Below are positions 22,062 through 34,737 of a stretch of DNA of 64,000 nt, piece by piece. The notes under the pieces are model-generated. The model did no database searches, was not told the DNA's origin, and worked only from the letters and a program-made list of their open reading frames with translations. The translations under genes and the position numbers were made by a program. The stretch covers positions 755,667,603-755,731,602 of the forward strand of contig CM060922.1 of NCBI GenBank assembly GCA_030737875.1, in the 5' to 3' direction. Numbering within the stretch: position 1 is the first letter of the stretch; the number at the start of each line of letters is the position of its first letter. This DNA comes from Allium sativum. Its lineage: Eukaryota > Streptophyta > Magnoliopsida > Asparagales > Amaryllidaceae.

Positions 22062-22760
22062 TTATTTGAGTAAAGATGAATTGTTTATCATACTCCTAAT
22101 CATATCCATTAAAGTACAACTATGCCTTTCTGCAACACCATTTTGTTGCGGTGTTCCTAGCATAGTGTATTGAGCACAAATGCCACAACTTTCTAGGAAG
22201 TTAGCAAATGTACCAGGGCACTGTCCACTTTCATTATATATACCATAATACTCACCACCTCTAACGGATCTAACAATTTTCACCTTTATATCTAATTGTC
22301 TTTTAACTTCAATGATGAATACCTCTAGGGTATGTACCGACTGAGAATTTTCATGCAACAAATAAATATATCCATAACGCAAAAAATCATCAATAAAAGT
22401 GATAAAATACTTTTCTCCTCCATGTGATGGAACATCAAAAGGTCCACAAATATCAGTATGTATAATTTCAAGTAGTTGTTTTCTGAAGTGTGTTCTTTGC
22501 ATGTCTTACCTTATTGCACTCAACACAAACCCCAAGATCAGTAAAATCCACATTTGGTAGGATTTTATTATTTACTAACCTTTCAGTTATTTCCTTGGAT
22601 ATATGACCAAAACTTTTATGCCACAAGTAAGCGGATGACTTGTTAGATAGATCACGTTTAGTATTAATATTACGATGCATAGTTAATAAGATTTCGGCAA
22701 AAAGATTATCAAGTTTTAGTTTGTATAAATCATCACACATAATTCCAGATCCAATCAAAA
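22062..22760 (-). pseudogene. Copia C integrase, one catalytic Asp lost
   Basis: The zinc-binding start is intact (YLWHKSFGHIS with both His, then CVEC). The core follows in an overlapping frame from 22502: EIIHTDICGPFDVPSHGGEK (first Asp) and TPQQNGVAERH (Glu). The second catalytic position, normally RSDRGGEY in copia integrases, reads RSVRGGEYYG, an Asp-to-Val change. The frame stops at 22062. The two pieces overlap out of frame near 22500, so there is a frameshift between the zinc domain and the core. Confidence 0.92.
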
Positions 22761-23070
22761 TTTTTGTTTAAACAAACCGAAACTTTCATTTTTAAAACTG
22801 AAAAAATAACCAACCTTATCAAGTTTAGGTAATGAAATTAAATTGCGAAAAAATGAGGGAACATAAAATGTTTAAAAGAGATATAAATGATGCTTACTTT
22901 CCAAAATCCAACTATAAGTCCCAATAGCTTCAACCGGAGCCTTCACTCTATTTCTCATAATGGTTCGAGTCATAAGGAAACCCTACATCGTATTTGTAAC
23001 ATAAGCAGCACAACTTGAATCAATCCACCAAGCATTATGAGGAACTTCAACTAAACTAGATTCAAAACTA
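22761..23070 (-). pseudogene. Copia C protease region, decayed and cut by element B
   Basis: The minus strand reads VPHNAWWIDSSCAAYVTN near 23040-22990. Active copia proteases read W-x-x-D-S-G-A here, so the Gly-Ala after the active Asp-Ser is changed. Stops follow. The upstream edge at 23070 is where element B was inserted; the gag side resumes at 34738. Confidence 0.8.
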
Positions 23071-25349
23071 TGATGGACGCCCTGTACCATCAGACATTTC
23101 CCCGGAATGCGTTGTGCCAATGCCCGACTAGCACAAGATGATCGTCAAAAGGGTTGAAACGATGAATTACCAAAGAACCTGTGGTATATCTCACATTGCA
23201 TGGAATAAAATATAATAATAACATAACTTGATATAAAACAAGCGAGGCAGTACATAAGCTGAAAACTAAATATATCCGTCAGAATAGTGGAATCCAAAAT
23301 ACAGCTTCATATCCAATTATTACAACTTTAAAAAATTGTCTCTAAAAGGAAATAAAAGAGGTACACTATTAATGCCCAAAGCAGTGACCAACAACAACAC
23401 AGAGAGAATATGTATAAAGTATGTGGAAGCCTCCTGCTCATCTTCGGACAACTACTCGTGCATACATACCTAACATGCCTCTAGTCTGCTCGTTTAGGAG
23501 CACCTAGAGTAATAAGAAGAGACAAAAAACTTTGGGTCAAATAAAAGTCCGGTGTGAGTGATAGTAAATCTATATCACTAAATAAAGCAATAACAGGTAT
23601 AAATAATCATACCTGACCTGGACCTGCAACCAAAGAGTTGGCACAACAAGATGTACAATACCCTAAGGTAACACTGACATAGAGTACAAAATGGGAGTAT
23701 GCGTGTCATGGTGATAGCAAACGTAAAACATAGCAATCATCCTCACATCTCTCACTCAGTGCGTAAATCATACGATATCTACCACTTTGATCACCAAATC
23801 CACAGGGTCCATGAAGGGTCCACACCGCCCTGGACACTATACAACTATTGCTATAACCACACCACCTTGGTCTATAGTCAATAACCCTACCCAGTCCACA
23901 CTTCCCCGGCTTTGGGGTACCGGCCAACCAATCCACAACGCCCTGGCTCTTCTTCATTTATGTTCCCCCTCTTTCAATGGTGAACCAAAGTTATAGATAT
24001 TGATATATCCTTTGCATACGTCCTGCAACAAAGCCCAACTCTTAAAGTTAGCTAGTTGGTTCCCATCTGGATCTTGAGCGATAAGTCCCCACTTGGACTT
24101 CCTTTGTATCTCGGGTTTTGGCCGAATTGGTGTTCGGTTCGGTTTGTCATCTCCTATCCAGTTCAATTTGGATCTCCTCCTCCTATCCAGTTCGGTTCGG
24201 GTCTCCTCCTCCTATTCGTTTCGGTTCGAGTCTCATCCTCCTATCCAATTCGGTTTGGGTCTCCTCCTCCTATGTGATTCGGTTCGGGTCTCCTCCTCTT
24301 ATGCGATTCGGTTCGGGTGTCCTCCTCTTATCCGATTCGGTTCGGGTCTCCTCCTCCTATCCAGTTCGGTTCGGGTCTCCTCCTCCTGTACGGTTCAGAT
24401 CGGATCTCCTCCTCCTATCCAGTTCAGATCAGGTCTCCTCCTCCTATCCGGTTCGGATCGAGGTCCTAACTGAAACCCTGCAATTTTTCCAATGAGCTAA
24501 TTTCGCCAAACGACGACGTTTTCAACCATTCTAACTTACCTATGCAATCATAAAACATACCAAAAAGCAGTAGTGACATGTAGAATAAACCAAATTCATA
24601 TATGTGACACAAATATGATTTTACATATTTTTCCATATCTTTATGAGTCATTAATTTGCTAATTATCACTAAATCACCCTAATTAGCCATAATTAGTGAA
24701 TAAACATGCAAATTGCTCACCTTTGCCAATAATAAATGATAGATCTGAATTTTTTACTGATTTGGCTCGGATTCCTATGTGGTGTAGCAACTTTACCTCG
24801 AATTGGGTGTTAATTCGGCTTGATTTGATGTAGATTTGGTTAATTTGTGATTAGGGAGTGACTGGAAAGAGATTTAGAAGATGGAAATCATAACTAGGGT
24901 TTGAGAAAGGTTTGTGGCGACTAGAAAAATGAAATGAGATGATTCTCTAACTCCTTTTAGGCCTCGCATAACCCTAATCCCGAATTGGGTTTTGGGCCTA
25001 GCTTCTAATCACTTAATTAAGCCCAATTATGTTGTTTTTTCATCTTTAAATCTTATTTCAGCCATATCTCCCAAACAGTAAGTCCGTTTGATTAATGCGA
25101 CCACGGAATGGGAAACCATCATCCGATTCCGATGGAAGTGGTTTCAGGTCAAAACTTCTTACCAATCAAAATTTATAGGCGAAACAAGATTCGCCAAGGG
25201 CGAAGCGGTCATTTTAAATCCAACAAAATAACTGAATGTGGGAAATGACCCCAATAGTCGTTTCCTAAAGTTACACGACCATATGACTTCGTGTGAAAAT
25301 AAGACAAATATTCTACGATCCTCCGACATGTAGAATATGGGTCGTTATA
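23071..25349 (-). mobile_element. 3' LTR of element B
   Basis: Plus-strand reading runs from tgatggacgccctgtacc to gggtcgttata, matching the LTR at 32552-34737 throughout. The ends are slightly mutated (TGTGACGG became TGATGGAC, and ...TTACA became ...TTATA). A purine run GAGAGGGAGAG (minus strand, 25350-25360) abuts it as the polypurine tract. Confidence 0.9.
24150..24465. repeat. 29-bp CT-rich minisatellite inside element B LTR
   Basis: About ten units of the type tctcctcctcctatccggtt followed by cggttcggg, with variation. The same array, with different copy number, is at 33640-33845 and 37765-38055. It creates long Ser/Val/Arg-type open frames that are not genes. Confidence 0.92.
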
Positions 25350-25529
25350 CTCTCCCTCTCTTAAGAAATTTCGCCCCGAAATTCCTTAACCAAGAAACAT
25401 ACAATAGTGTCCCACATTCCTATCAACCATTTAAAAATAATCAAACATACATAATAAACACAACAAGTCTATCCTAGCATGTGGTTTACTATCAAGGGAA
25501 TAACTATATCGCGATTAAAATCTTACCAG

Positions 25530-27164
25530 GTAAAGAGCTCTACATTCGACTTCCTTATGATCACCTCGGTTTCCCAACTACAGTCATTCTCATTATCACC
25601 CCACTGGACCTTAACCAGTTTCACCGTCTTCCTTCAAAGTTGTTTTGTATCGTGTCCGACAATACGAATCATCCTGCGGCTTCCAACTACCATGGATTCT
25701 ACCTCGATATCATTCAACTGATCTGGTGAAATTGTCATACCAGAATCTTGCACGAACTTCCTTAAATGAGAAACATGAAATACGTTGTGCACTCCTGCCA
25801 TCTTGTCAGGTAATCCAAATTTATACGCTAAATTCCCAACTCGCTCTAGAACCGGAAATGGACCAACAAACCTTGGTGCTAACTTACCACTCCTACCAAA
25901 TCGTATCACACTCTTCAACGGAGAGATCTTGATGAATACCAAGTTGTCGATGGAGAATTTCAAATCTCTTCGTCTTCTATTAGCAGAACTCTTCTGCCTA
26001 TCTTGGGAAGTCTTCATTCGCTGTTGAATAACCTTAATCTTATCTGATGTTTCTCTTATTACATCTGGCCCAAGCACAAGTTTCTCATCGATTTTCAACC
26101 AACATGATGGTGAGTTGCACGGTCTTCCATGCAAAGCTTCAAATAGAGCCATAAAATACTAGATGATAACTATTATTATATGTGAACTCAACCATATGCA
26201 AATGGTCATCCCATGACCCCCAAAATCCAATATACAAGCTCTTAAGAGATCCTCTAATACACGATTCATCCGCTCTGTTTGACCGTTGGTTTGAGGATGG
26301 TACGCGGTACTGAGATATAATTCTGACCCTAAGGCCTCTTGTATGCTCTTCCAAAACTCACTAGTAAATAATGGATCTCGGTCACTCACAATACCTTTAG
26401 GTACTCCATGAAATCTCACTACCTACTTCATATACGGTTCCGCTAACTTAGATGTCGTTCTATTCGACTTGACCAGTATAAACCTTGCACTTTTGGTCAA
26501 TTGATCTACAATCACTCAAGTACTATCATGACCCGATCTAGTCCTTGGCAAACCATCAATGAAATCCATTGATACTTGTTCCCATTTTCATTCGGGAATT
26601 TCCAACGGTTGTAACAAACCACTAGGCTTCTCTTGCTCGGCTTTAACTAACTGGCAATTCATGCACTTGGATATAAACTTCCCAACGTCTCTCTTCATCC
26701 CTTCCCAGTAGTAGGTTTGCTTCATGTCTCGATACATTTTGTTACCACTGGGATGTATGGTCAGTTTCGAGTGATGACACTCTCTAAGCACTTCATCTCT
26801 TAATCCATTAACATTGGGTACAACTAGTCTTCCATTCTTTCGAAGCCATCTTTCTCGATCAAGTCCATACTTGTTCATCCCCTCACCATTGATACCCATA
26901 TCTACCTTGGAGATGATTCCAATAGGTTAGGATCGTCCTCTGACTGGAACCGATCCGCTCAATTAAAGTCGGTCTGGTCATCAAACTTGCTAACATCTCT
27001 GGATCTAATTCACACTTAGGCCTGAAATCATATCCCACGATATACTCCAGTTGCTTCCATTCACGAAAAATAGCCCCCAAACTGGCATGTCTCCCACTCA
27101 ATGCATCAGCTACCGCATTGCCCTTCCCGGGTGTGTATGCGATATTGAAATCATATGAAGCCAA
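25530..27164 (-). pseudogene. Element B integrase and chromodomain-like end, broken
   Basis: Linker from RNase H ([20 protein letters not shown]) is at 27164-27080. The zinc domain is complete (CHHSKLTIHP...FISKCMNCQLV) at 26899-26588 and ends in a stop. The first part of the catalytic core is degraded. The second part is open at 26419-26159 with [12 protein letters not shown] and [16 protein letters not shown] (second Asp and Glu present), then shifts frame. 26152-25634 carries the C-terminal domain and HNVFHVSHLRKFVQD, followed by LVKVQWG and SWETEVIIRKS near 25600-25540, the chromodomain-like end. Several stops and frameshifts make it inactive. Confidence 0.9.
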
Positions 27165-28382
27165 GAACTCTAACCATCTCGCTGATGAAGATTTATATCC
27201 TTTTGAGAGAAAATATACTTTAATGACCTGTGATCGGTAAACAACTCGAATCTTTCTCCCAAGAGATAGTGTCTACTCATCTTTAACGCGAATACGATTG
27301 CTGCCAATTCTAAGTCATGGGTAGGATATCTTTTCTCATGTGGTTTCAATTGCCGACCAGCATAAGCTACAACCTTACCTCCTTGCATCAGTACAACACC
27401 TAGTCTGGTACCACAAGCATCCGTGTATACCGTCATCTCTTCGTTTTCCTTAGAAATAACTAATACTAGTGCACACGTTAACTTCTCCAATAGACTTTTA
27501 AGTGCATTCTCACACATTTCGTCCCAAACAAAAGCTTGATTCTTCTTCGTCAACTGAGTTAACGGTGTCGCTATCTTGGAGAAGTCTTGAATAAACTTAC
27601 GATAATATCCAGCTAACCCCAAGAAACTTCTCACGTCCGTTGCATTCTTGGGAATAGACCAATCTTGCACCATAGCTACCTTTGCAGTGTCTACAGCAAT
27701 ACCATTCTCTAAAACAACATGGCCCAAGAACCTCACTTCCCTCCTCCAAAAGTAACACTTGGAAAATTTGGCTTTCAATTGGTGTTTCCTCAACACCTCC
27801 ATCACTATCCTCAAATGTTCCTTGTGTTCTTCCTTTTTCCTTAAGTAAACCAAGATATCGTCCACGAAACAAGAACAAACTTATTTAATTGATCCCTGAA
27901 AACCCTATTCATAAGATCTACAAAATATGCGGGTGCATTGGTTAACCCGAATGGCATGACCAATGGCTCATAGAATCCAGACGGTGTCCGAAATGCCATT
28001 TTAGGTATACTCTCAGCTGCTACTCGGAGCTGATGAAATCCTATCGCGAGATCCAACTGGGAAAACACTTTAGCTCCATTTAGTTGATCAAACAAATCAT
28101 CTATCCGTGGAAGAGGAAACTTATTCTTCTAAGACACCTTGTTCAACTCCCGATAGTCCACACATAAGCGAAGGGAACCATCGACCTTGGTAGCAAATAC
28201 AATTGGTGCTCCCCACTCGGAAACACTTATACGGATAAATCCCTTCTTTAAAAGATCGCCTACTTGCACTTCAAGCTCTCATTGCTCCCTTGGCGCCATA
28301 CGACGAAGACGCATCACTATAGGTCCGGCATCTTTCACTAAATCAATCTGAAACTCGATCCCTCGATGCGGTGGAAGTCCAG
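27165..28382 (-). pseudogene. Element B reverse transcriptase and RNase H, single-base break at active site
   Basis: RT palm is open at 28095-27841 ([37 protein letters not shown]) and runs up to FVLV. There one base is missing relative to element D, shifting the frame inside the catalytic box; the second half continues as DDILVYLRK from 27865. Thumb and RNase H stay open to 27170 ([55 protein letters not shown]), with catalytic acidic residues present. Stops also occur at about 28130 and 28280. Of the chromovirus copies in this window this RNase H is the best preserved. Confidence 0.92.
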
Positions 28383-28985
28383 TCACTCCCTCAAAGATGT
28401 ATGATACTCGCCAGCAATAGGCACATCTGATAACTCATCATGCAGGATGTCGAGGGAATTTAGAAAACTAGTCGTCACCTCATCACTAGGTAGGCAACCT
28501 AATACCACCTTCCGCCCATCATCCACTCTAATGGTCACCAAAGACCCCTCACAGTGTACCACCACCCAATATCTTTTGAGCCAATCAACTCCCAAAATAA
28601 TGTCAAACCCAATAAAGCCCAAAATAAAGCAATCACAAGCAAACATACATCCATGACTCAATAAGACCGAATTATGGCAAATCATACAAAGGCTAGTCGA
28701 ACCACCGATCAGATTTGTCACAACTAAAGGTTTATCGACTATCTCGGGTTTCAATTCCAACCTATCTACCAGGTCACTAGATACGAAAGAATGGGAAGCC
28801 CCGGTATCAAATAATACTTGAACAGGAACATCATAAATAGAAAGCATACCTTGAATAACGACACCCTTTCCCTTATCCATCGCAGTTGGGGCATTCGATG
28901 AAGAAGGAACAACATTGATAGCATATGCTTTCACAATCTGCTTTTCCTTAGGGGTTTGTGGACATTTATTCTTGAAATGTCCCAC
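28383..28985 (-). pseudogene. Element B protease region, active-site motif intact
   Basis: A 200-codon open stretch spans the end of gag and the aspartic protease. The active-site motif is intact (VLFDTGASHSFVSSDLVD, near 28790-28820), followed by GGSTSL and IILGVDWLKRYWVVV, the usual C-terminal motif. It ends with DVPIAGEYHTSL and a stop where element D continues towards RT. It is open itself but sits inside a broken gag-pol. Confidence 0.88.
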
Positions 28986-29967
28986 TTCGTCATAGTTGAA
29001 GCACTTTTTCTCCCTGGCTTTGCTCGAAAATCTCTAATATAGTGGCCCTTCTTGCCGCAACCAAAGCACTCGATATCTTTCTTATTATTCTTTTTCTGAC
29101 CATCCTTGGTTTTGTTCTGTTTTCTCTTATTCTGGAACTCCTTCTTGCTTTCACCATTTGCCTGCAATTTTGGCTCCTCTGCAGATGTAATAGCAACCTC
29201 GGTCTTTATCTTAGGGTAAAGGCTCTCCGATCTCAATGCCTTCCCCACAATAGATTCGAAAGTCTCATCGATATGGTTTGTAAGTCTTTCCCTCAAGTAC
29301 TCATCTAAGCCAGTTATGAACTTCTCGTTCTTCTTCTCGGCAGTATCGATAAGAGATAATCCATATTTCGATAAGGTATCAAATTAAGCAATGTATTCCG
29401 AGACTGCCCTACCATTCTGCTTATGCTCCAAAAATTTCTTGAACAATTCTGATTTCTAAGCAGTTGGAATAAACTTGTCACTGAAGCGAGTCTTAAACTG
29501 ATTCCAAATAACTTGATCTTCGGGAGTAGCCGCTCTATTAGCATTCCATCAATTCATCGCTTTCCTTGAAGCTGACGCAATGTTAGTTTTCTCTTCATTG
29601 CATCATCGATCCCCAAATCCTCGAAGATGCGCTCACAACTATCAAGCCAATCCTAGACCTCCGTAGCTGATTCTGTTCCGTGGAGCATCTTCCCACCAAG
29701 ACTAGTATAATCCTTGTTAAGCTTGGCAAAATCGGCTCTAGGCGCCAGCACTACTGCACCACCACTGTTAGCAGCATTAGGAACTTTTCCCTGAGCATCC
29801 CTAAGCATCTTTCGCATGAAGGCAGTGAACAACGTCCTTATATCAGGGACATTCTTATTGTTGACTCCTAAACCCGCTCCCTCTTCAACTCCCGATGCGG
29901 GGTTCCTCACCGTGCTCCTCGTATTTTGGCTCATCGTCCAGTCTGTAAAGAGAAAACGATTAGCCAT
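28931..29967 (-). pseudogene. Element B gag, broken, zinc knuckles damaged
   Basis: The probable start ATG is at 29934 (MSQNTRSTVRNPASG), matched by the start of element D's gag. N-terminal FTAFMRKMLRDAQGKVPNAA is shared with D. The core is split by stops near 29650, 29544 and 29390. The open piece 29296-28931 holds a Lys-rich basic stretch and the first zinc knuckle CFGCGKKGHYIRDF, whose last Cys is Phe. The second knuckle, in the next frame, reads CFNYDEVGHFKNKC, with Tyr for the second Cys. Confidence 0.88.
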
Positions 29968-30010
29968 CTCCTCGAGGAGTCTTCTTAGTCGTGCCAGTAT
30001 AGTGCGACTT

Positions 30011-30013
<3 letters not shown>

Positions 30014-30066
<53 letters not shown>
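30014..30066. repeat. TA microsatellite in element B leader, split by a solo LTR
   Basis: A pure ta run of about 50 bases. The equivalent place in element D (56989-57018) also holds a ta run, so it is an inherited part of the family's leader. The solo LTR starts at 30068, and the run's last bases resume at 32438. Confidence 0.95.
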
Positions 30067-30067
<1 letters not shown>

Positions 30068-30069
<2 letters not shown>

Positions 30070-32437
30070 TAATGACCCACATTCTATGTATCAGAGGATC
30101 GTAGAATATTTATTTTATTTCCATACGAAATCATATGCTCGTGTAACTTTGGGAGACGACTATTGGGGTCATTTCCCACATTCACGATTTTTGCCGAATT
30201 TTAAATGACCGTTTTGCCCTTGGCGAATCTTGTTTCGCCTATAAATTTTGATTGGTAAGGAGTTTTGACCTGAAACTATTTCCATTAGATTCGGATGATG
30301 GTTTACCTTTCCGTAGAGTGGTCATATTAATCAAACGGACTTACCGTTTGGGAGATATGGTTGAAATAAGGTTCGGAAGATGAAAAACAGCCTAATCGAA
30401 CTTAATAGGGTGATTAGCAGTTAGGCCCATAACCCATTTCAGAATTAGGGTTACGGGAGGGCAGAAAAAAGTTGGAGAGACATCTCCTTTGATTTTTCTA
30501 GCCACCACAAACATTCCTCTAGCCCTAATCATGGCCTCCATCTTCCAAATATCTCTCTAATTGCTTTCTCATCACTAATTGATCAAATCTACGTCAAATC
30601 AATTCGGATTAACACCAAATCAGAGTTGGAGTTACTGCACTACATAGGAATCCGAGCCAAATCAATAAAAGTTCCAGATATATCATTTATTTGTAGTTAA
30701 GGTGAGTGATTAGCATGATTATTAACTAATTATGGCTAATTAGGGTAATTAGTGATAATTAATAAAATTATGACTCAAAAAAATATGGAAAAATATGCTT
30801 AAATTCTAAAATATTATTATATGTCACTGGTAAAAACTTGGGTTAGTTTTGGATTAAGTTTGCTAATCCTGTTGTTAGATATGGTTAAACATGACTAAAG
30901 GGAAAATCGTGGATTTGGGTATGTTTGATCTAAAAAAACCAATAGGCTTGATGTTTTGATCTTTTTGATTGAACCTATATGTTGTTACTGTTGTATAGGA
31001 TGTTTTATGGTTGCATATAAAAGTTAGAATGGTTGAAAACGCCATCGTGTGGCGAAATTAGCTTGCTGAAATCAGCCACATGGTGCGGCTCGTGACATGG
31101 GGGCATGACCCGGCTCAGTGGAGGAAGCACGAACCGACCCGATGCCCTAAAGGAGCTCACGAACCGACCCGACCCGGTGAGATGGCACGACCGACCCGAT
31201 GGAGAGCTCGACCAGACCCCAGTGAGATGGCACGACCCGACCCGGTGGAGGAAGCACGAACCGACCGGTCCGATGGGGGTAGTCACGACCCGACCCCAAT
31301 GATGACTCCGAACCACACCGCCTACTTCACAAACTCACGAATCGAATGGAAACTGAACTGAACCGAAGAAGACTAAAACTCGAGATGCGAAGGAAGTCCA
31401 AACGAGAAGTTATTACTCAGGATCCAGATGGGAACCAATGAGTTAACTTCATGAGTTGGACTTTGTTGTGGGACGTGTGCAAAGGAGTTATCGATATCCA
31501 TAACTTTGGTTCACCATTAAGAGAGGGGGTATGTAAACGAACCAGGACCAGGGCTGTGTAGACTGGTTGACCCAATAAGGTTATTGACTATGGACCAGTG
31601 CAGTGGGGTCAGAGGTTGTATGGAGTGGGACTCTGTAAAGGCCCGAAAGGGAAAAGTGGTCGTAGCGATAGTTGTACGGAGTTGGACTCCGTCATGGCCC
31701 CAATGGATTTGGTGATCAAAGCGGTGGATATCGTATGCTTTACATGCTGAGTGAGAGATGCGAGGATGATTGCTATGTTTGATGTTTGCAACCACCATGA
31801 CACTCACACTTCCATTTTACACCCTATATTAGTGTTACCTTAGAGTACTGTACATCTTGTTGTGCTAACTCTTTGGTTGCAGGTCCAAGTCGGGTATGAT
31901 TATTTATACCTGTTATTGTTTTATTTTGCTGCTATAGCTCATATCAGACTTTTGTCTGACCCAGAGTTTTATGTCTCTTTTTATTACTCTTAGTGCTCCT
32001 AAATGAGTAGACTAGAGACATGTTAGTTGGTTATGCACGAGTAACTGTCCGGAGACGAGCAGGAGGCTTCTACGTACTATATACTTATATTCTCATTGTG
32101 TTGTTGCTGGTCACTGCTCTGGGAATTAGTAGTGTACCTCTATTATTTCCTATTTAGAGACAGTATATTGAAGTTGTAATAATGGTTTAGATCATAAGCT
32201 GTATTTTGAATTCCGCTACTCTGATGGATATGGTTTAGTTTTCAGCTTATGCACCGCCTGTTTTATATCAAGTTATGTTATTATTATATTTAATTCCATG
32301 CGCTGTGAGTTATACTACAGGTTCTTGATGATTCATCATTTCAAACCCCCTTTCTTTTGACGACCATCCCGTGCCAGTCGGGTATCGGCGCAACACATTT
32401 CAAGGCAAATGTCTGATGGTACGAGGCGACTGTCACA
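30068..32437 (+). mobile_element. Solo LTR of a related chromovirus subfamily, opposite orientation
   Basis: It starts TGTAATGACCCACATTC and ends GGCGACTGTCACA, the mirror of the LTRs of elements B and D, but on the plus strand. It is bracketed by tatatag on both sides (30061-30067 and 32438-32444). No primer site, coding sequence or second LTR follows, so it is a solo LTR. Comparison with element D shows the leader is continuous there. Its internal minisatellite differs from that of B's LTRs: units of the cacgaaccgacccggtgaga type at 31120-31300. Confidence 0.9.
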
Positions 32438-32551
32438 TATATAGTTTTTGAAAACCAAAATATCACAAATACACGCTCTCATCTACATATACTATCTCTC
32501 CCTGGTACCTTTCCCTATGTTAAACTACGCAACCTAGGATTTGATACCAAG
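32438..32551 (-). other. Element B leader and primer binding site
   Basis: The sequence resumes with tttgaaaaccaaaatatcac, matching 57018-57120 of element D. The primer site, minus strand TTGGTATCAAATCCTAGG (32533-32550), lies against the 5' LTR and fits initiator Met tRNA. Confidence 0.88.
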
Positions 32552-34737
32552 TGTGACGGCCACCTCGTACCATCAGACATTTCCCCGAAATGCGTTGTGC
32601 CAATGCTCGACTAGCACGGGACGATCGATAAAAGGGTTGAAATGATGAATGACCAAAGAACTTGTAGTATATCTCACAGCGCATGGAATAGAATATAATA
32701 ATAACATAACTTGATATAAAACAGGCGAGACAGTACATAAACTGAAAAGTAAACATATCCATAAAGTAGTGGAATCCAAAATACAGCTTCATATCCAGTT
32801 ACAACTTTAAAATACTGCCGCTAAAAGGAAATAAAGAGGTACACTACTAATGCCAAAAGCAGTGACCAGCAACAACACAGGGAGAATATATATAAAGTAC
32901 GTGGAAGCCTCCTGCTTGTCCCCGGACAGTCATTCGTGCATAACCACCTAACCTGCCTCTGGCCTGCTCGTTTAGGAGCATCTAGAGTAATAAGAAGGGA
33001 CATAAAACTCTGGGTCAGACGAAAGTCTGTTGTGAGCGATAGTAAATCTATATCACTAAATAAAGCAATAACAGGTATAAATAATCATACTTGACCTGGA
33101 CCTGCAACCAAAGAGTTAGCGCAACAAGATGTACAATACTCTAAGGTAAAACTAGCATAAAGTGTAAATGGGAGTGTGCATGTCATGGTGATAGCAAACA
33201 TCAAACATAGAAATCACCCTCACATCTCTCACTCAGTGTGTAAAACATACGATATCCACCGCTTTGATCACTAAATCCATTAGGGCCATGACGGTTCCAC
33301 ACCGCCCTGGACTCCGTACAACTATTGTTATGACCACACCGCCCTAGTCTACAGTAAATAACCCTACCCAGTCCACACCGCCCTGGCTCTGGGGTACGGG
33401 CCAACCAGTCCACACCCCCTGACTCTGGTTCGTCTACATGCCCCCTCTCTCAATGGTGAACTGAAGTTATAGATATCGATAACTCCTTTGCACACGTCCC
33501 GCAGCAAAGCCCAACTCTTGAAGTTAACTCGTTGGTTCCCATCTGGATCCTGAGCGATAACTCCCCACTTATACTTCCTTTGCATCTCAGGCTTTGGTCG
33601 AATTGGTGTTCGGTTTGGTTTGTCATCTACAATTTGGTTCAGTTTAGGTCTCCTCCTCATATCCGGTTCAGTTCGGGTCTCCTCCTCCTACCCGGTTCGG
33701 TTCGGGTCTCCTCCTCCTATCCGATTTAGTTTGGGTGTCCTCCTCCTATCCGGTTCGGTTCGGGTCTCCTCATCCAATCTGGTTCAGATCGAGTCTCCTC
33801 CTCCTATCCGGTTCGGATCGGGTTTCCTATCCGGTTCAGATCGGAGTCCTAACTGAAACCCTGCAATTTTTCCAGTGAGCTAATTTCGCCAAACGACGAC
33901 ATTTTCAACCATTCTAACTTTCCTATGCAATCATAAATATACCAAACAGCAGTAGTAACATGTAGAACCAACCAAATTCATATATGTGACATAAATATGA
34001 ATTTCCATATTTTCCATATTTTTATGAGTCATTAATTCGCTAATTATCACTAATCACCCCTAATTAGCCATAATTAGTGAATAAACATGCAAATCACTCG
34101 CCTTAGCCAATAATAAATGATAGATCTGAAACTTTTACTGATTTGGCTGGGATTCTTATGTGATGCAGTAGCTCTACCTCGAATTTGGTGTTAATCTGGC
34201 TTGATTTGATGTAGATTTGATTAATTTGTGATTAGGGAGTGATTAGAGAGAGAGAGATTTAGAGGAAGAAAGCCATGACTAGGATTTGAGAAAGGTTTGT
34301 GGCAACTAGAAAAATGAAAGGAGCTAATTTTCCAAATCCTTTCAGTCCTCCCATAACCCTAATCCCGAATTGGATTATGGGCCTAGCTGCTAATCACTTA
34401 ACTAAGCCCAATTATGTTGTTTTCCATCTTCAAATCTTATTTTAGCCATGTCTCCCAAACGGTAAGTCCGTTTGATTAATGTGACCACTCTACGGAATGA
34501 GAAACCATCATTCGAATCCAATGGAGGTGGTTTCAGGTCAAAACTTCTTACCAATCAAAAGTTATAGGCAAAACAAAATTCTCCAGGGGCAAAACGGTCA
34601 TTTTAAATCTGGCAAAAATCGTAATGTGGGAAATGACCCGAATAGTCGTTTCCCAAAGTTATACGACCATATGCCTTCGTATGAAAATAAGATAAATATT
34701 CTATGATCCTCTGATATGTAGAATACGGGTCCTAACA
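32552..34737 (-). mobile_element. 5' LTR of element B
   Basis: About 2186 bases, plus-strand reading from tgtgacggccacctcgtacc to gggtcctaaca. It matches the 3' LTR at 23071 with many substitutions and a shorter CT-rich minisatellite. Its last 1.3 kb is repeated at 37537-38930 as part of a tandem duplication. Confidence 0.92.

Larger units (their letters stand above)
23071..34737 (-). mobile_element. Ty3/chromovirus (Tekay/Del-like) element B, nested in copia C
   Basis: Minus-strand element with 3' LTR (23071-25349), polypurine tract, chromodomain-like end, integrase, RNase H, RT, protease, gag, leader, primer site and 5' LTR (32552-34737). It separates the protease and gag of copia C. A solo LTR of a related subfamily sits in its leader. 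Flanks at 23066-23070 (aacta) and 34738-34742 (gaaat) do not match, so the target duplication has decayed or one end has shifted. Element D at 49825 is a relative without the leader insertion and served as the comparison. Confidence 0.93.

Noticed and set aside
24056..24495. Overlapping 70-126-codon Ser/Arg/Val-rich frames (also 33532-33856 and 37632-38091)
   Set aside because: They translate the 29-bp CT-rich minisatellite of the LTR in two or three frames at once, so they are not genes.
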